Translations under genes and position numbers: made by a program | Shown: positions 23,001 to 35,850 of the stretch, piece by piece | Layout: each line of letters begins with the position of its first letter | Numbering within the stretch: position 1 is the first letter of the stretch | Notes under the pieces: model-generated | Seen by the model: only the letters and a program-made list of their open reading frames with translations | What the model was told of the DNA's origin: nothing | The model's database searches: none | Assembly (NCBI GenBank): GCA_003415625.1 | Contig: PYIU01000004.1 | Location: 2,542,001-2,606,000 of the forward strand | Origin: Aquanectria penicillioides | Taxonomy: Eukaryota; Ascomycota; Sordariomycetes; Hypocreales; Nectriaceae | Direction: 5' to 3' | DNA: 64,000 nt

Positions 23001-26000
23001 GTCACGGCGGAGAGATCGACAAGTCCGTCAGGTGGACATTAGGCCATTGGGTTGGTGTGGCACCAATGTGAGCCACTCCACTCCAGCTGGTTGATTGAGG
23101 CGGAAATAAGACAGGACACTCAGGCTTTACCGATAGAGAGGGAAAGACAAAAGAGAAGGGAAAAAACCCACCCTCAGGGAAACAAAGGTGGTAAGCTGGG
23201 TCATTGGTGGCTGGTAGTCTCTCATCAACTACCTGTATCCCAGACCAGCTCAAGGCGCATGCCCTCTGCCCACACACGTACGTCCCGCCGCCTCATTCAG
23301 GGTCAATGACCGTTACCGTGCATGTAAGCCACACTTCCAGAGAAACAAATCCGGCGCTTGCCCGTTTCAGCGTCTCACATCCCAGGAAGTGACGGGCCAT
23401 GGGAAAGTCAAACGGTATCGTCCGCGCAGAGGGCTATTCTACGAGCCAATAGATGCTGGCCGCGCGGGACGGAATTTTGTGCCGACTGAAAGGATCAGGA
23501 TCATGGAGACCCAATCGGGATGAAGGGTCCAAGACCTGGAGCCCAAGGTGAGGCAGGGCAGGGTACCAGGCGTGACCACGTCCACTGCGTGGTTCGCATG
23601 TCTTCCTGTACGTTCAGAGCAAAGTGTGCATGCTCCTCGGTGGGAAGGAAAAGATACTAGTAGCCCAAGGATTTTAGACAAGTCCTACCTAGCAAGAGAA
23701 ACGAGTCATCGGAAGAAGAAGAAGAAGCAAACGTAAGGAAGGAAGGAAAGTCAGAAAGCGCAGCATAGCGAGCCCTTTCTCCAACTAGTCGGCAACTATA
23801 ACCAGGTCTATGAATAACAACACCAAAAACAACATTAAAATAAGTTTAGGGGAAACAGTTGTTCCTCTATCCTTGCCTCTCATCACATCATCCCTGAGAC
23901 AAGAGATGTGGGATGAGACGTGGGATGGGGCGTATCAAGTGTGGGTTGCTTGCTTGCGAGTCGACAACCAGCACTTCCTTCCTCTTACCAGCTACTTGTT
24001 AAGTTAAGATCGATAAATGAGACGAGCGGGTATGTGTCGCGGCCCCAAATAGCATTACCTTGGGCTCCAGTCTGAGCCAAGAGGAAACGGACGGTGCGGT
24101 GCACCTGAAGCAACAGGAATGACAGGGGAGGAGGTCGTGCGCGAGCCGGGTTTAATGACTTGCAGTGTCGATTCTCTCTTGAACGAAAAGGAAAAAAAAA
24201 AAAAAGAGTGACGTCGGGGGACGAAAGGATTGACAGATGGACCAGTCTCCTAGTGTCGCACGTTGTCGCACGTGCGCACCGCCCAGCCGCTCCGGGAAGC
24301 GGGATTGATTCCGGTCGGTGCGTCCGTGTTCGGTTAATGAATTGACTACACAATGCACTTGGTTATGTGCACGGAGGTGGATGGTGATTGAAAATGGACG
24401 AGCAGTGGATCTTGTTTAGGTCACGGCCACGTCCTTGATAACAAGCAGGGGACTGGGTCGGGAACTCACCTAGCTTTCATGTGCGTGTTTAGCGAACAGC
24501 CGAGAACGACCAGAAGAAAGAGAGAACGAGTGGGCAATGTGCTTGGGAGACCAGGTCATGCTGCTTCCCGGGAACCTCTGCCTTGTCATGCAGGCCAGGG
24601 ACCAAGAGCCAAGACCAAGGTTTCCAAGCAACCGGCCGGGTAGTTATCCGTAGTCCAGGTAGCCAATTATTCGTCATCTCACCAGGGCCAAACGTTAGAG
24701 AAGACTGTAGTCCGTAGTAGCCGCCGGGCTCGGCAATGTACATGGCCAAGTCAGGGTGGAAGTTACTTCAAGGGTTCTGTGTAACTTGACCTCTTGATGG
24801 GGCGCTGCAACTAGACAGGTCAGACCAGGCTCATTTGCGAACACAAGTGGCATGAGACATCAGCAGCAGCGACAATTGGCCCAACAAAAGAATATAACAC
24901 ATCCCGGCATAATCTTAACCACAAGGCAAGGGCTCTCGATCTTTCCCGGGCGAATTGTTTTGGTCCGATTAAATTAGACCTTTGATATTCCTTCATTGAG
25001 ACTCGACAAAAGGGCTGATGCGGTTGCTGTCGCAGCGAAGGTACAGACAGCTTTTAGCGCGCGCCTCCTTCCATCTGTCAGAGGGGGGGCACGTTGGTCC
25101 ATAGCTGCAGGCCACCCGTGAGTGAGCCAGTGATCCAGTTTGGAGGCAACCCAAAAAGCTGCTTTTTCCCACATCCTGTGCTAATGGCTGTGCAACTGGG
25201 AGTGCGACCTGCGGGCTCAGTGGCATGGGTAAGGGTGGTCTGTGGGTGCCGTGGTGGGGTGGTGGTGTTGGAGAGAGAGAGCAATGGCTCAGGTGCCGAT
25301 GCCCAGTGTTATGTACCGTCTCGCCTCGTCTTGTATCTGTCTTATCTTGACAGCAGTTGGCTGATCATCGGAGACGTGACATAACACGACTTGGATTTAA
25401 AATGATAAAAAAGGAAGAAGAAGAAAAGAAAACACGGGACTGCCACCGCCTGCGACAGACAAGAGGACGGACGAACCGCATAGTAGGTATTGGACCGCAT
25501 TCCCGTGTCATTCTTTTTTACCGTGGCCTTGATACAGCGAGAGGGCAGCGGAAGGTCGAGCATGAGCTGACACGATACTCCGAGCGGCCACATTAGCACG
25601 GGCAATGATAAGTTAGCTGGTAACATCTTCAGGCCATACCGACGTGGGTTTCCATCCATAATGCATCCTCTACCCATTTCAACATGGCCTGTCTAAGAGA
25701 GGAGGCACATGGAAGAACCGCTCGCTCCACGGGCCACAGAGGGCACAAGCCTACACATCGGTTTGATTGAACGGGACCCCCAAGAGTACCTGTAGCAGGA
25801 ACAGTGGTCTGTCCGGAGCACGTTTTCTCCACCCCTGCGGCCGACGATGCATGGCTGCTCACCGGTCGACGGTCGCCGCCCCTCTTTGTGAGCCCTCCCC
25901 CCACAAGCCTTTCTGTACGCTATCCTGGCCTCCCGCGTAACTTCTGGGGCTACCAGTGCCCCTCAGTTGCTCTGCCCTGCAGCGACACTAACCCAACTCC

Positions 26001-29000
26001 TGTGATCTAGGTGCCTTGTCGGGACAGTTGCTTGACACCGAGGACCAGGGACGGGGACGGGCATGTTGACAAGGGGGGTAGACGTGGCTCCTGTCGGAGA
26101 CAACACGCCCCCTTTGAAGTCTTTGCGCGGTGTTGATTGCACTGTACTTTGAAGTGTCGTTGCACACCATGGATCTGATCGGGACCGTGGGCTGGCGATC
26201 CAAGAAGATGGTGCTTGTCACAAAGATAGTTCAGGCTGAGGTCCTCACTGTCTGGTCTGCTCACGTCGGTTCAAGGGGCATCCCTGTCTGCCACAAGCAT
26301 CGGGGACGGCTCAGCAGAAAGATATGGGGGATCTTGAGAGAGATCTGCCGGTACATTCAGGGCACAGCCGAATCGTGTGGTGTTGGGCATCTCTCCGTAA
26401 ACGTCTGGAGTGTTGCGGGCGCATGTTTCGCCATGTCGTGGCGGCGCCGTGTTTCGTCTTGCGGATGTCTTTGGATCCATGGTTGTGCAGGCCAATGCCT
26501 GAAGCTTGGAGGGGTCCAAAAGGTTGCCAGCTTGGAGGTGGGTGCGAGAAGTGCAATACCAAGCGCAACTCCCATTTCAAGTTGAAAGCAAGCGGGCAGC
26601 AGGAGGAGGGTGAAGGTAGCTGCATGATGAAAGTTTGGCAGGTACGGACTACTGACCTCACGTGTGAGACGTTGGCAGGGAGGTACCTACAGCACTTGCC
26701 TCCCGTCCCCAGATAGGAGGAAGGGCCAGGGAAGGCCAGGGTCGGCACATGCAGCAATAACCGGCATGTCCAAACCAAAAAGCTTTCATCAATGCATCCA
26801 TTTAGTTGATCATTCATCCATTCAATCATTGCGCATGTTGGCTTCGGAGTACCATCCTCAAATCACACTCTCCTGCTCCAGATCCTCACCATTTATTTCG
26901 TCCTTCCTCGCCGACCCACACCATTTGTCTTTGGAGACCCTTGGGGTGTTTTCCGGCAGGAAAGCCTTGCGCAGCACTGCCCATGGCGGGTGCACAGCAG
27001 CACGGCATCAAGGTAATTTGCAGCTTGGCTGCATGGCCAAAGCTGCAACCCTCCCCAGCAGCAAGACCACCACTGCTACCACTGCTCCCGCCCTAATTTG
27101 CCTGCGCTACGGCTTCAACAGCCACCAATGTCTTTTTGCCTCCCTGCCTGGCCTGGTGTACTGACCATGACAACGCTCCTAGAGGCTGCTCTTTAGCTAA
27201 TGAACAGCAGCCAAAACATCAACGGACGCATCAGCGTTATATCCAAGCCGACCTGCGGGCGGCATAAGCACATCGTCTCCACAGTGATTTGCCGCGACCT
27301 GGCATCATTCTGCGTGGTGGAAGACATCACCCGCGCTCATGAGTTCGCCCGCTTTCTAGCTTTCCGGTAGTCGTACTCCAACCGCGGTTTGCTTCTTGTG
27401 CAATAACTTATTGGCGAATGGCGATCGTATCAACCTTTCTGCGAAGACCTTAGCGTTTCTGTCAGTCATTAGTTCTTAGCACACATATCAGTCTCTGGCT
27501 GTTAGCGTTTGTATCAGTCTTTAGCCTCTACCAAAGAGCCCACCCCTCCCAAAGTTGACCCGACCCGTCTATGTTAAATGGGCTCCCTCGACTTGTTTTA
27601 ACTTCGGACCACCCTACGCGATCTGCCTCCGATTGGTACGATAGCGCTGGAGCCAAACCGATCTTTCACGCCAATTTGCGCCCACCCCCTCCATCTCCAC
27701 TCCACTCCCACTTCCGCTTACTCAGGTTGGCCATTCCGTTCCGTCAACGCAATTCCTTCCTTTCTTGCGAAGCGCTGCACAATACAGTTACGTGCAGGGC
27801 GAGGCTTCAGAATCAAAAGCAAAGCTCGGTGTCAATGCCAAAAAGTGAGACCTCGAGGCCAAGTCTCTCCCGTTGCCCCAGGGTCCCCCTGTTCCATTGT
27901 TCCCCCAACACAGCTCAGGTAGATTCGAAGTCGCGGACGGATGAGGATAGGGTGCCATCCCATCCATCTGATCAATCACTGTACCCCCGTTCACCTTGAA
28001 TCCCCTAATCTTGCCCTCCGTACCCAAGTATTCTACACCTTCGGGGGTTCATGCTCTAGACTTGGGATTGGCCCAACCTTTGCCCTTTGTCCTTGCTATC
28101 CTTGCTCCCGTCTCACACCCACCCATTCGTGTGCAGACGCTCTCTGCCTCTTTCTTCTCCACACGGCGTCTGTCTGCTTGGTTGGAAACTTGGAGCCCAT
28201 TCGGGCGAACACGAGATGGACGACCTCGTTCAATACGCGATCTGTCAGCCACCGAGAAGCCAGGCAATTTGGTATCAGCATCAGCATCGGCACCAGCATC
28301 GCATTTGGCGTTAGCATTGCAGACCAAGTCAATTCGGGAAAGCCCACCGTATCCTCGTCATGAGCCTCTCCTTATCCATTGCCCTCGCGCACCACACACT
28401 GTCGTCAACCTTGGCACGGCTATCAACTGGGCATTGTTGGGCTACGCCCGACGGGATCTGGTGCCTGTCATCATCCCTCATCATCATCGTCCCAGCGTTC
28501 CCCTCCAAAGATCAAGCTCAGCACAGGCCACTACAGTCCCAATCCAAGCCGATTTTGTCTAAGCTTCCCTGGGGCGGACCCTCAGGCGCTTGGGGGCTAG
28601 CATCAGCTCTGTGTGGGCCGAGGACGGATTGTCCCCAGCGACCCGGCGACCCAGCGATCCAGCTGGATCGATCCAAGAGGCCTTGCCAGCCCAGAGCCCC
28701 CCAGCGCCCCAGTTCCCCGGCCAGGGGATCCCAAGCAACTTGTCCTGCAGCCCAGAGACCCAGAAACGCACAGGGCTCAGATGAAGGCCCCAGAAACGGG
28801 GGAGGAGGCCACACCACGCACGACAGCGCCCCAGTCCTCCATCCATCAATCAATCCACCTGCCTATCATCCAGGGGGTGCCTGTGCCGTCACTGTCTGCG
28901 CCTGGACCAAAGCAAGAAAGCAACCTGTCGATGCCAGGAGGCCCCAGGAGGCCCCAGGAAGCCTTGGAAGGCTTTGTCTAGGGGAGCGCCCGTTCAGCTA

Positions 29001-29030
29001 CTCCAGCGCGAGCGGACTGACTGAGCGGCA
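20037..29030. other. Nine-kilobase gene desert
   Basis: I find no supportable gene. The longest frames (20381-20872 minus, 22215-22967 plus, 26311-26829 minus) have no recognisable domain, overlap frames on the other strand, and show no splice-linked continuation. GC content is ordinary and there is no sign of RIP. Visible simple features are a G-rich stretch at about 22390-22530, (CCTA)n words at about 22853-22870, poly-A near 24190-24204 and homopolymer runs. Unannotated non-coding RNAs remain possible. Confidence 0.55.
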
Positions 29031-29033
29031 ACG

Positions 29034-29310
29034 CACACGCACTCACTCACGCACGCACGCACGCACGCCCACCATCCCACACCTCCAACACCCAAGTCGA
29101 CCTAACTAACTAGGTACCTACCTCCCTGCTAAAGCCGGCCTGGTGTGTTTGGGTACCGAGTGCAGGAGCCTCCTGTACCTGCCGCACCTGCGCCAACGCC
29201 TCGGGCGAATCTGTCACTCACGATTGTCCTGTCTCTCCCACAACCTCCACCTTGACTCCACCCATCCATCCAACCATCCATCCATCCATCTATCTATCTA
29301 TCCATTCAAC
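29034..29310. repeat. Cluster of tetranucleotide microsatellites
   Basis: (CACT/CGCA)n at about 29034-29068, TAGGTACCTACC words at 29110-29122, and (CATC)n turning into (TATC)n at about 29262-29302. They mark the start of the pyrimidine-rich leader of the downstream gene. Confidence 0.85.
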
Positions 29311-30556
29311 CAGCGAAGCAGAAGCAGAAGCTGCCACCCAGTTGAACCAACGAGACAGCCAAGCTCATTCTGCCACAAAGCTCGATCCCCCTTCTTCCCG
29401 TTCCTCCACCACCACCCTTTCTGCCCACAATCTACCACCAACTCTCTATTCTCTGCTCTGCTCTGCTCTGCTCTCTGTTGTCCCACTACATTGCGTGCTT
29501 GCCTTACCTGACCTGCCCGTCCATGGGCATCATCCCCTCCCTTGTCTAACCTCCCACCATTCTTCTTCTTCTCCTTTCTTCCTCTCGCCCACCCCCCCTC
29601 GCTCTCTCGGGCGCGCTCCCTCGCTCGTTTCGGCCTTGGGCCCATCCCGTGTCACGCCCTGTCAACCCTACTTAGTACATCCGCCGCCGAACCGCTTTCA
29701 GATACCTGGCCTCGGCGTCGGTACTTCGCTCAACCTTCGACCTGGCCCGGCCTGGCGCTCGTTTTCGCGCCCGCCCACGCTGCTCTGTGCTGCCACCAGC
29801 CCATCCATCCATCCCACTGCACTGTTGCCGCTTCCGCACCGCTATTGTTGCTGCCGCTGTTGTTGCTGTTGCTCTTCTTTTGGGCCGGGCTCTAGTGCTG
29901 TGCCGTACATTAACGACGGCGCCCCCCTTCCTGCACCCCATCCCCCATCCCCCATCTCCCTCTCCTACGCCGCGACACTTCGACACTTCACCTCGCACCA
30001 CGCCCGCCCGCTGCGACTCTGTCGCACTCACCTACTCACACCCTCTCCCTCTCCCACACCCATCCTCCCGCGCTTCTCACGCCCTCATCCCGCACTACTT
30101 CCCCCCCCCCCGTCGCCTCGTCATCGTTTCCCTCCAGCACACATCTTCCTACCTCTTGGCTATCTTGTCGCAGTCTTTTCCACATTCAATTCTCTTGACT
30201 GGCCCTGCACCTCATTCCTCCTGCGCTTTCTGGACCGGCACCCGACACACATTATCTTACCTTGCCATATCCTACTGTCGCGCACCGTCCCTACTCCGAA
30301 TCTCGCCGCGCAAATCACGTTCCATCATCGCTCACCGCGAGTACTTTAGTTCACCCTGTCGCACCTCTCTCCCTGATTTCCGCTCCCAAGACTTTGCGAC
30401 CTCAATTACGGCCGTTGAGCGCTATCGTGATCGCGACTTCGACGATTGCTTCCAAACCCCAGTCTTCAGACCTCCACGATCGTCGCATTAGGCCCCAGAT
30501 CCTACCGCTCCAGCGAATTAGCTCTGGTTCCATCGCATGCACCCCATCACCAGGCG
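29311..30556 (+). promoter_or_regulatory. Pyrimidine-rich promoter and probable long 5' leader of the Whi3-like gene
   Basis: About 1.2 kb of C/T-rich plus-strand sequence (CTCTGC repeats near 29453-29473, CCCCC runs near 30101-30112) leads to the ATG at 30557. Stop-poor frames of 365 and 234 codons here are compositional: their products are S/P/L/H-rich and lack domains. An in-frame upstream ATG at 30446 would add 37 residues to the protein. Multiple out-of-frame ATGs would be upstream ORFs if this region is in the transcript. Confidence 0.5.
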
Positions 30557-32308
30557 ATGAACGCCGACCAGAGCGCACACTCTGCCGGCGCATCAACAAC
30601 GATCGCGTCCCCGACATCACAACATTCCAACCGCCAACATCCCTATCCCGCTCTCACCACCGCAGCCGCCGCCGCGACGTGTGCCTTTGCTGTTTCGACC
30701 GCCACTACTTCGACTGCATTAGGTGCCATGGCCACGCCTGGTTTCCTGCCTCCTGCTCACGCTCTCCGATCCGCAATGCCCGTTTCGGCGGCATATCCCC
30801 CAAGCATGCTCTTCGATCGCGAAATCGCCAAGCCCGTTGGCACCCCTTTCTCCAGTTCTCCTTCGCCCATGGTTCGCGTTTTGATCCGACGCCTACCTCT
30901 CAACACATCAGAAGAATCCCTTCGACTCATGGTTGTGTGGTCCAAGGAACTTGCTGATGTTGAGCTACTACCCGTCGAGCAGTCCGAGGATGCTGGTTTC
31001 CGCTCCGCCCTCCTAAAGTTCCGAACCATGGGTGGCGCGCGCGAAGCCAAAAACATGTTGGATGGCCGCTCCAACATTTCCAATGATGCCGAAATGGTTG
31101 TTGAGATTCTATCCAGCAGCCCTGTTTCGGCGCGTCGGTACCCTACTGATCTTGTCTCAGCGAATCCGTCCAGTTCTGCCTCCTCCTCCGCTTCGTCAGG
31201 GCCTGGGTCGCGACAGACGTCTAGATTCAACGGTACATTTCAATCACTCGAAAGCCTGTCTCCACCTTCAAATAACGTGTATCCCGGTCATGAACTACCA
31301 ATTCCTGACACTAGTGCTCATTACCAAAACCTCTTCTCACCGCAGTCCCCCATTGGCAACCATCTCTCTGAACCTCAGAGGATATCGGGAAAGTCGCTCA
31401 TTGCTAACGATTCCGCTGACGATGACGAGACGAGCGACCTATTGAAGGACCCTGTGGCTTACGCTGAAAATGGGGCAACCAGCCAGAGGCGAGCGACGGC
31501 GCCCCAACTTCCTATCAGTAGGATGGCCGGTTTGTCGCTTAACACGAACAATCCGCCACCACCGGGACCATCATCGCTGCCTCCATACATGAGTGCCATG
31601 TCAGCACACCCCGGGCCCATGTCCCCAATGAACGGATCCAGCCCAGGAATGTCTTATCCGATGAGCAGCCAGCCGTATCAACGACATAACTTCCCACCTG
31701 TCAACCCCGCCGATCAGAACCCGCCCTGCAATACACTCTACGTTGGCAATCTCCCGATTGATACATCTGAGGAGGAGCTCAAGGCCATGTTTTCAAAGCA
31801 GCGAGGATACAAGCGACTCTGCTTCCGAACCAAGCAGAATGGGCCTATGTGCTTTGTCGAGTTTGAGGACGTCTCGTTTGCGACAAAGGCTCTACATGAA
31901 CTTTACGGACAGCTCCTGCATAACAGCGTCAAGGGCGGAATCCGCCTCAGCTTCTCCAAGAATCCTCTAGGGGTGCGATCCGGACAGGCACCTGGCCAAA
32001 GCAACACTGCGGCTCTCAACGGAATGAATGGGATGATGTCTGGCTCTGCGAATGGATTTACGACAGCCAGTGGTCCTCCTCCGGGACTATCGGCCCCCCC
32101 TGGTCTCGGCTCTGGACGTGGCAATTACCACGGGCCTTCCGCTCTGAATGCTGGGCATGGCCATCCATATGCCGTGGCTGGGTTCCCTGCACTTGCTGCC
32201 AATGGTTGGAACGGGCCTATGTACGGTGGCCCAATGGCCGCACCACCCAATGGAGTCCTCAACAATCCGCCATCGAGCTTTCTTCCTCCGCATATGATGG
32301 GGAGGTAA
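30557..32308 (+). CDS. whi3: Whi3-like RNA-binding protein (RRM)
   Basis: Single-exon frame of 583 residues from the ATG at 30557, which begins MNADQSAHSAG. The frame stays open upstream to an ATG at 30446. An RRM-like segment starts near residue 105 (VRVLIRRLPLNTSEE). A canonical RRM lies near 390-470, with RNP2 LYVGNL at about 394-399 and RNP1 GPMCFVEF. Ala/Ser/Thr-rich, Ser/Pro-rich and Gly/Pro/Met/Asn-rich low-complexity regions surround them. This architecture, and the RRM ending in LSFSKNPLGVR, fit fungal Whi3, which binds G1-cyclin mRNA, restrains Start and forms condensates through its disordered regions. Yeast Whi3 is polyQ-rich; this protein is not. Its long C/T-rich leader suggests translational regulation, which is inference. 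Confidence 0.85.
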   Translation: MNADQSAHSAGASTTIASPTSQHSNRQHPYPALTTAAAAATCAFAVSTATTSTALGAMATPGFLPPAHALRSAMPVSAAYPPSMLFDREIAKPVGTPFSSSPSPMVRVLIRRLPLNTSEESLRLMVVWSKELADVELLPVEQSEDAGFRSALLKFRTMGGAREAKNMLDGRSNISNDAEMVVEILSSSPVSARRYPTDLVSANPSSSASSSASSGPGSRQTSRFNGTFQSLESLSPPSNNVYPGHELPIPDTSAHYQNLFSPQSPIGNHLSEPQRISGKSLIANDSADDDETSDLLKDPVAYAENGATSQRRATAPQLPISRMAGLSLNTNNPPPPGPSSLPPYMSAMSAHPGPMSPMNGSSPGMSYPMSSQPYQRHNFPPVNPADQNPPCNTLYVGNLPIDTSEEELKAMFSKQRGYKRLCFRTKQNGPMCFVEFEDVSFATKALHELYGQLLHNSVKGGIRLSFSKNPLGVRSGQAPGQSNTAALNGMNGMMSGSANGFTTASGPPPGLSAPPGLGSGRGNYHGPSALNAGHGHPYAVAGFPALAANGWNGPMYGGPMAAPPNGVLNNPPSSFLPPHMMGR

Positions 32309-34994
32309 TTGGCTTGGCTCCGAGTTAAAGGTGTGGTGTCCATGAACAGGCCCTACTTTTTCGGCAATTTCGTTCATCCTTCTAGCACACTCTGACGCTA
32401 GACATCAATTGTCCTTGTTTCGAGCGCTTAGACTCCTCGGGTGGCCTTTTTTATTTCTTTTTTGCCTTCGAGTTTTGAGATTCGGTTTCTATTTGGATGA
32501 TTCCCCATATGTTTTAGGACAGACTGAGAATTTTACGCCTCTCATAGGTCAACGTCGCTCAGTCAGGTCATAGGCAGTTCAACAGTTATTGGGGAGTTAT
32601 CTGTCAGTTTCATGGGTATATTGGGTCTTCTTTTTATCTTTGACATTTTTTTATTAGCATTTCTGTCGCATCGAGCACGGCGCGCGGTTGGTCCGGATGA
32701 CTGGCATTTGACACGGGCGTCATACAATCACACTCATACCATTTGTTCGCCATTTCACGATCAAGAGACAGGAGACCTAGGCCGGATCTTTTAAGCAGGA
32801 GTTTTGGGATTTATCGCTCAGCATCTGCAAGGAATTCGGTTGGGCTACGAATCTGGAGGCCAGGGCACTCCAACTCACAAACGAGATACTCGGGAGTTAC
32901 ACAAGCAACAGGTTGCCATGGTTGCCATGCACCTCTCTCTCTCTCTCTCTCTCCATGCCCTTCTCTTCGATAATGCTTCTTTTTTTTTCCTTTTTTTTTT
33001 TTTTTTTTTGCATCGGAATCAAACGGGTTAAAAAGCACAAGACAAAATACTTGACAAAAAAATGGGGAGCTATGAGGCTTGGGGAGTGCTGGGTAAGGAA
33101 TGCAAGGGAATGGAGACGAGTTGGGCGTTGAGAAAAGCACCCAAAATCTGAGAAGGTGGAACCAGTCACTTTTTTGGGAAGATGATTCAACGAACCGGGC
33201 ATTGCGCCGAGGCTGGGAGTTCTCTAGGACGACAAGGAAACTTTTTCTGGGCTGTTTGGGAGCATGGGAAGACACTGGGACGGCCGTTCCTCATCGAATC
33301 GCATTCGACGGACGAGGCATCGGGAACGGATACACGAGGACATGGGTTAACGAACGCATGCCAACACATACCCCTGGCATAGGAGCAATCGCGTCTGCAT
33401 TGTCTGGTTTTTTGCATCTGGCCAACCGGTCCAAGCTCGGCTTTCGATTAGACTCTGGGAGTCATCGACGGCACAGTTGTGGATTTTATTGGATACTGGA
33501 GGAGGCCGTATGGATCAGTGGGCCGTGTCTAGGTATTGTTTGGGTATTTTCAGGTTCAATTTGGTGTCGTCAAATCAAGGGAACAGGACGGGGCCGAATA
33601 GGGACATATCTCGCTTTCATGTTCAACAGCGCCATCAATCGGGGCCACGTCTTTGGGAAGGGTAGCAGGCATGGCGTTTCTTTTCTCTTCTATCTGATTA
33701 CATCATTGTTTCTGCATTGCTGTTTTCTTCTTCTACTACTACTTCTTCATCTTTGTTTCGAATGTTGACCGTATTAAGATGATATTTACGTACCCCCCCC
33801 CCTTTTTTTCCCTTTTTGGGGGCTTTGTGAGTTGCTGCATCTCTGTTCAGTGGAAGAGGTCGAAGTGTTTGAATCACGCCTGTCTGGGCCTCTTGTATCT
33901 TTGGGTGCTGCACCGTCGTCAGGTTATTTAGGGTAGCCTACTACCTATCTATAGAGCCATCCAAGCATGATATAGTTAGCTATTTGCAATACCAAGGCTA
34001 CTGCTCTTTGCAATTTACATCGACGGGCATGACTACATCTGACCTGGGGGCACCGGCGAGACCATAAAAGTTTGATCACTGACTCTTCAGTGCCCGAACA
34101 TCACAGCATTAATGACTGACTGTGGGCCCCTTGCGACAGGGCCTCTCTTTTTTTTCCCGATTCTGTTTTTGTTTCTGGACATGAATGACAGGGAAATGAT
34201 AGACAGTCACATCGCATATCTCATGTGAAGCATGGTGCAGGAGGTTCACTGTTGCATGCGGAATCCTCTACCCAGCGGGTAGCATTACAGGTGCGTCACG
34301 GTGTCTTGCTTGCGATGGATGAAAGCTGAGTGGCCGATGGTCCCGATCGACTGCAGCAAGACTGGAGCTCGCAATATCATCAAAGGACTCCTGCATGAAG
34401 ATGATGCATGAAACGGATAGATCAAAGCATGTGATGACTGCCGTTTGTTTCGGCTGTTGTGGGTTGATCCAACAGTTGGAGGGGCGCTTGGTGTTGTTAC
34501 ACAGCCATTTGAAATTCAACATGGTGCCACGCACGACGGCGGATGCAGTGTAGCATCGGCGGCTCTCCAAGTACTGCCTTGTCGAGGCTGGCATATGACA
34601 AGCTGCAGCTGGGGCGAGCTAGAATACCACGATATGGGACAGTTTTGGGTTTATCAGTATTTATTTATTTATTGATTTTTTTTCTTTCTTTTCTGACATG
34701 TGGTTACCACGGGGTTGAGAACAAGATGGATGGGTGGCGGGACGCCACGGGCCGGTCCCCAAGGGGGCGTGGATGGGATGGGAGACCAGGGGGAGGGAGA
34801 ATAATGGGGAGTGGGAAGCATGGATGAAGAGATTTGGGGGTGTGACCGAAAGGGCATGCGTACGCTGGCCTGTGATACGATGTATTTATCCGTAAAGGGA
34901 GTGAATACAAACGAGGTGTGGCTGTGGCTGGTGGGGAGGTCTGGAGATTGCAGAGGCTCGTGTCATGTGGGAGGAGACAACGAGGAGATAGCGA

Positions 34995-35092
34995 TGGTGA
35001 TGGTGTTGGTGGTTGGTGGTTGGTGGTTGGTGGTTGGTGGTTGGTGGTTGGTGGTGTTGGTGTTGGTTGTGGTTGTGGTGGTGGTGGTGGTG
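34995..35092. repeat. (GGTTGGT)n and (GGT)n tandem array
   Basis: About six to seven head-to-tail 7-nt units (GGTTGGT) at 35008-35053, grading into GGTGTTGGT and then (GGT)n to 35092. GG doublets separated by one or two bases could form two-tetrad G-quadruplexes on the plus strand. Confidence 0.9.
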
Positions 35093-35583
35093 CTGTCAGT
35101 GTTGGGGAAGACAGACAGGTGGGGAACGAGATGGACCGGGAGAAGTCATATCAGAACGGTAGATATACCCTCCTCCTTCCAGGACCCCGATTTCCCGGTC
35201 GAGACGCTTGCAGAGCGAGCAAGAACCGGGGTGGTGGTGACTTTTGGGTAAAGGTGGAGTAGAGTTGCGTCGAGCATGGATTGGACGCTGAGCTGCCGAT
35301 GGAGAGGGGGGGGAAGGCTCATCGAGGTGTGAGGAGTGTGGGAGAAGCCAGAGCAGAGAGCCCAGAGGAGCCATCATGACAAGTTTTGGGGCCCATGGAG
35401 CGAGCTAGTTGGACGGGGATGCGTTCAGCATGGTTCAGGGCAAGGTAAGGTAAGATTGAAACAGAGACGAGAGCGGCGTGATGGCATCATGATGCAACGG
35501 GAGGACGTGACCCGGCAGTTATCTTCGGCCTAGCTCGCCTTCTCCTCTCTCTATCTCTAGCTTTCCTCATGGAGGTAACGCGG

Positions 35584-35645
35584 GGGAGAGGGAGGGAGGG
35601 AGGGAGGGAGGGATGGGCGGAAGGAGGAGGAGGACGGGAGGAGGG
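35584..35645. repeat. (GGGA)n tract, canonical G-quadruplex motif
   Basis: Consecutive GGGA units at 35590-35612 contain more than four G-triplets with one-base loops, followed by GGA/GGAGG repeats. Confidence 0.92.
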
Positions 35646-35800
35646 GGTGGTGATTCGAAGAGTGGATGGGGTTGCGATGTTGATTGGGGATTCTGTTTTT
35701 CACGGTCTGTCTGTAATTAGCCACGGCCCAAGGGCCATGTTTTCCTCTGGTGTTGAATGTGTGGAGGGATGGAGGGATGGATGGATGGACAAGGCGTAGC

Positions 35801-35850
35801 GTGGCGTGGCGTGGCGTGGCGTGGCGAGGCGAGGCGCGGCGCGGCACGGC
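35801..35850. repeat. (GTGGC)n and (GAGGC/GCGGC)n pentanucleotide array
   Basis: Five GTGGC units followed by GAGGC and GCGGC variants, all in the same register. Confidence 0.9.

Noticed and set aside
29252..30349. Plus-strand open frame of 365 codons
   Set aside because: It lies in C/T-rich DNA where stops are rare, and the product is low-complexity (S, P, H, L) with no domain. It overlaps other equally long frames and is better explained as leader or promoter sequence of the Whi3-like gene.
35008..35053. Short regular tandem repeats as a possible CRISPR array or telomere-like block
   Set aside because: The repeats are contiguous 7-nt units without spacers, and the unit is not TTAGGG. CRISPR is not expected in a fungal nuclear genome.
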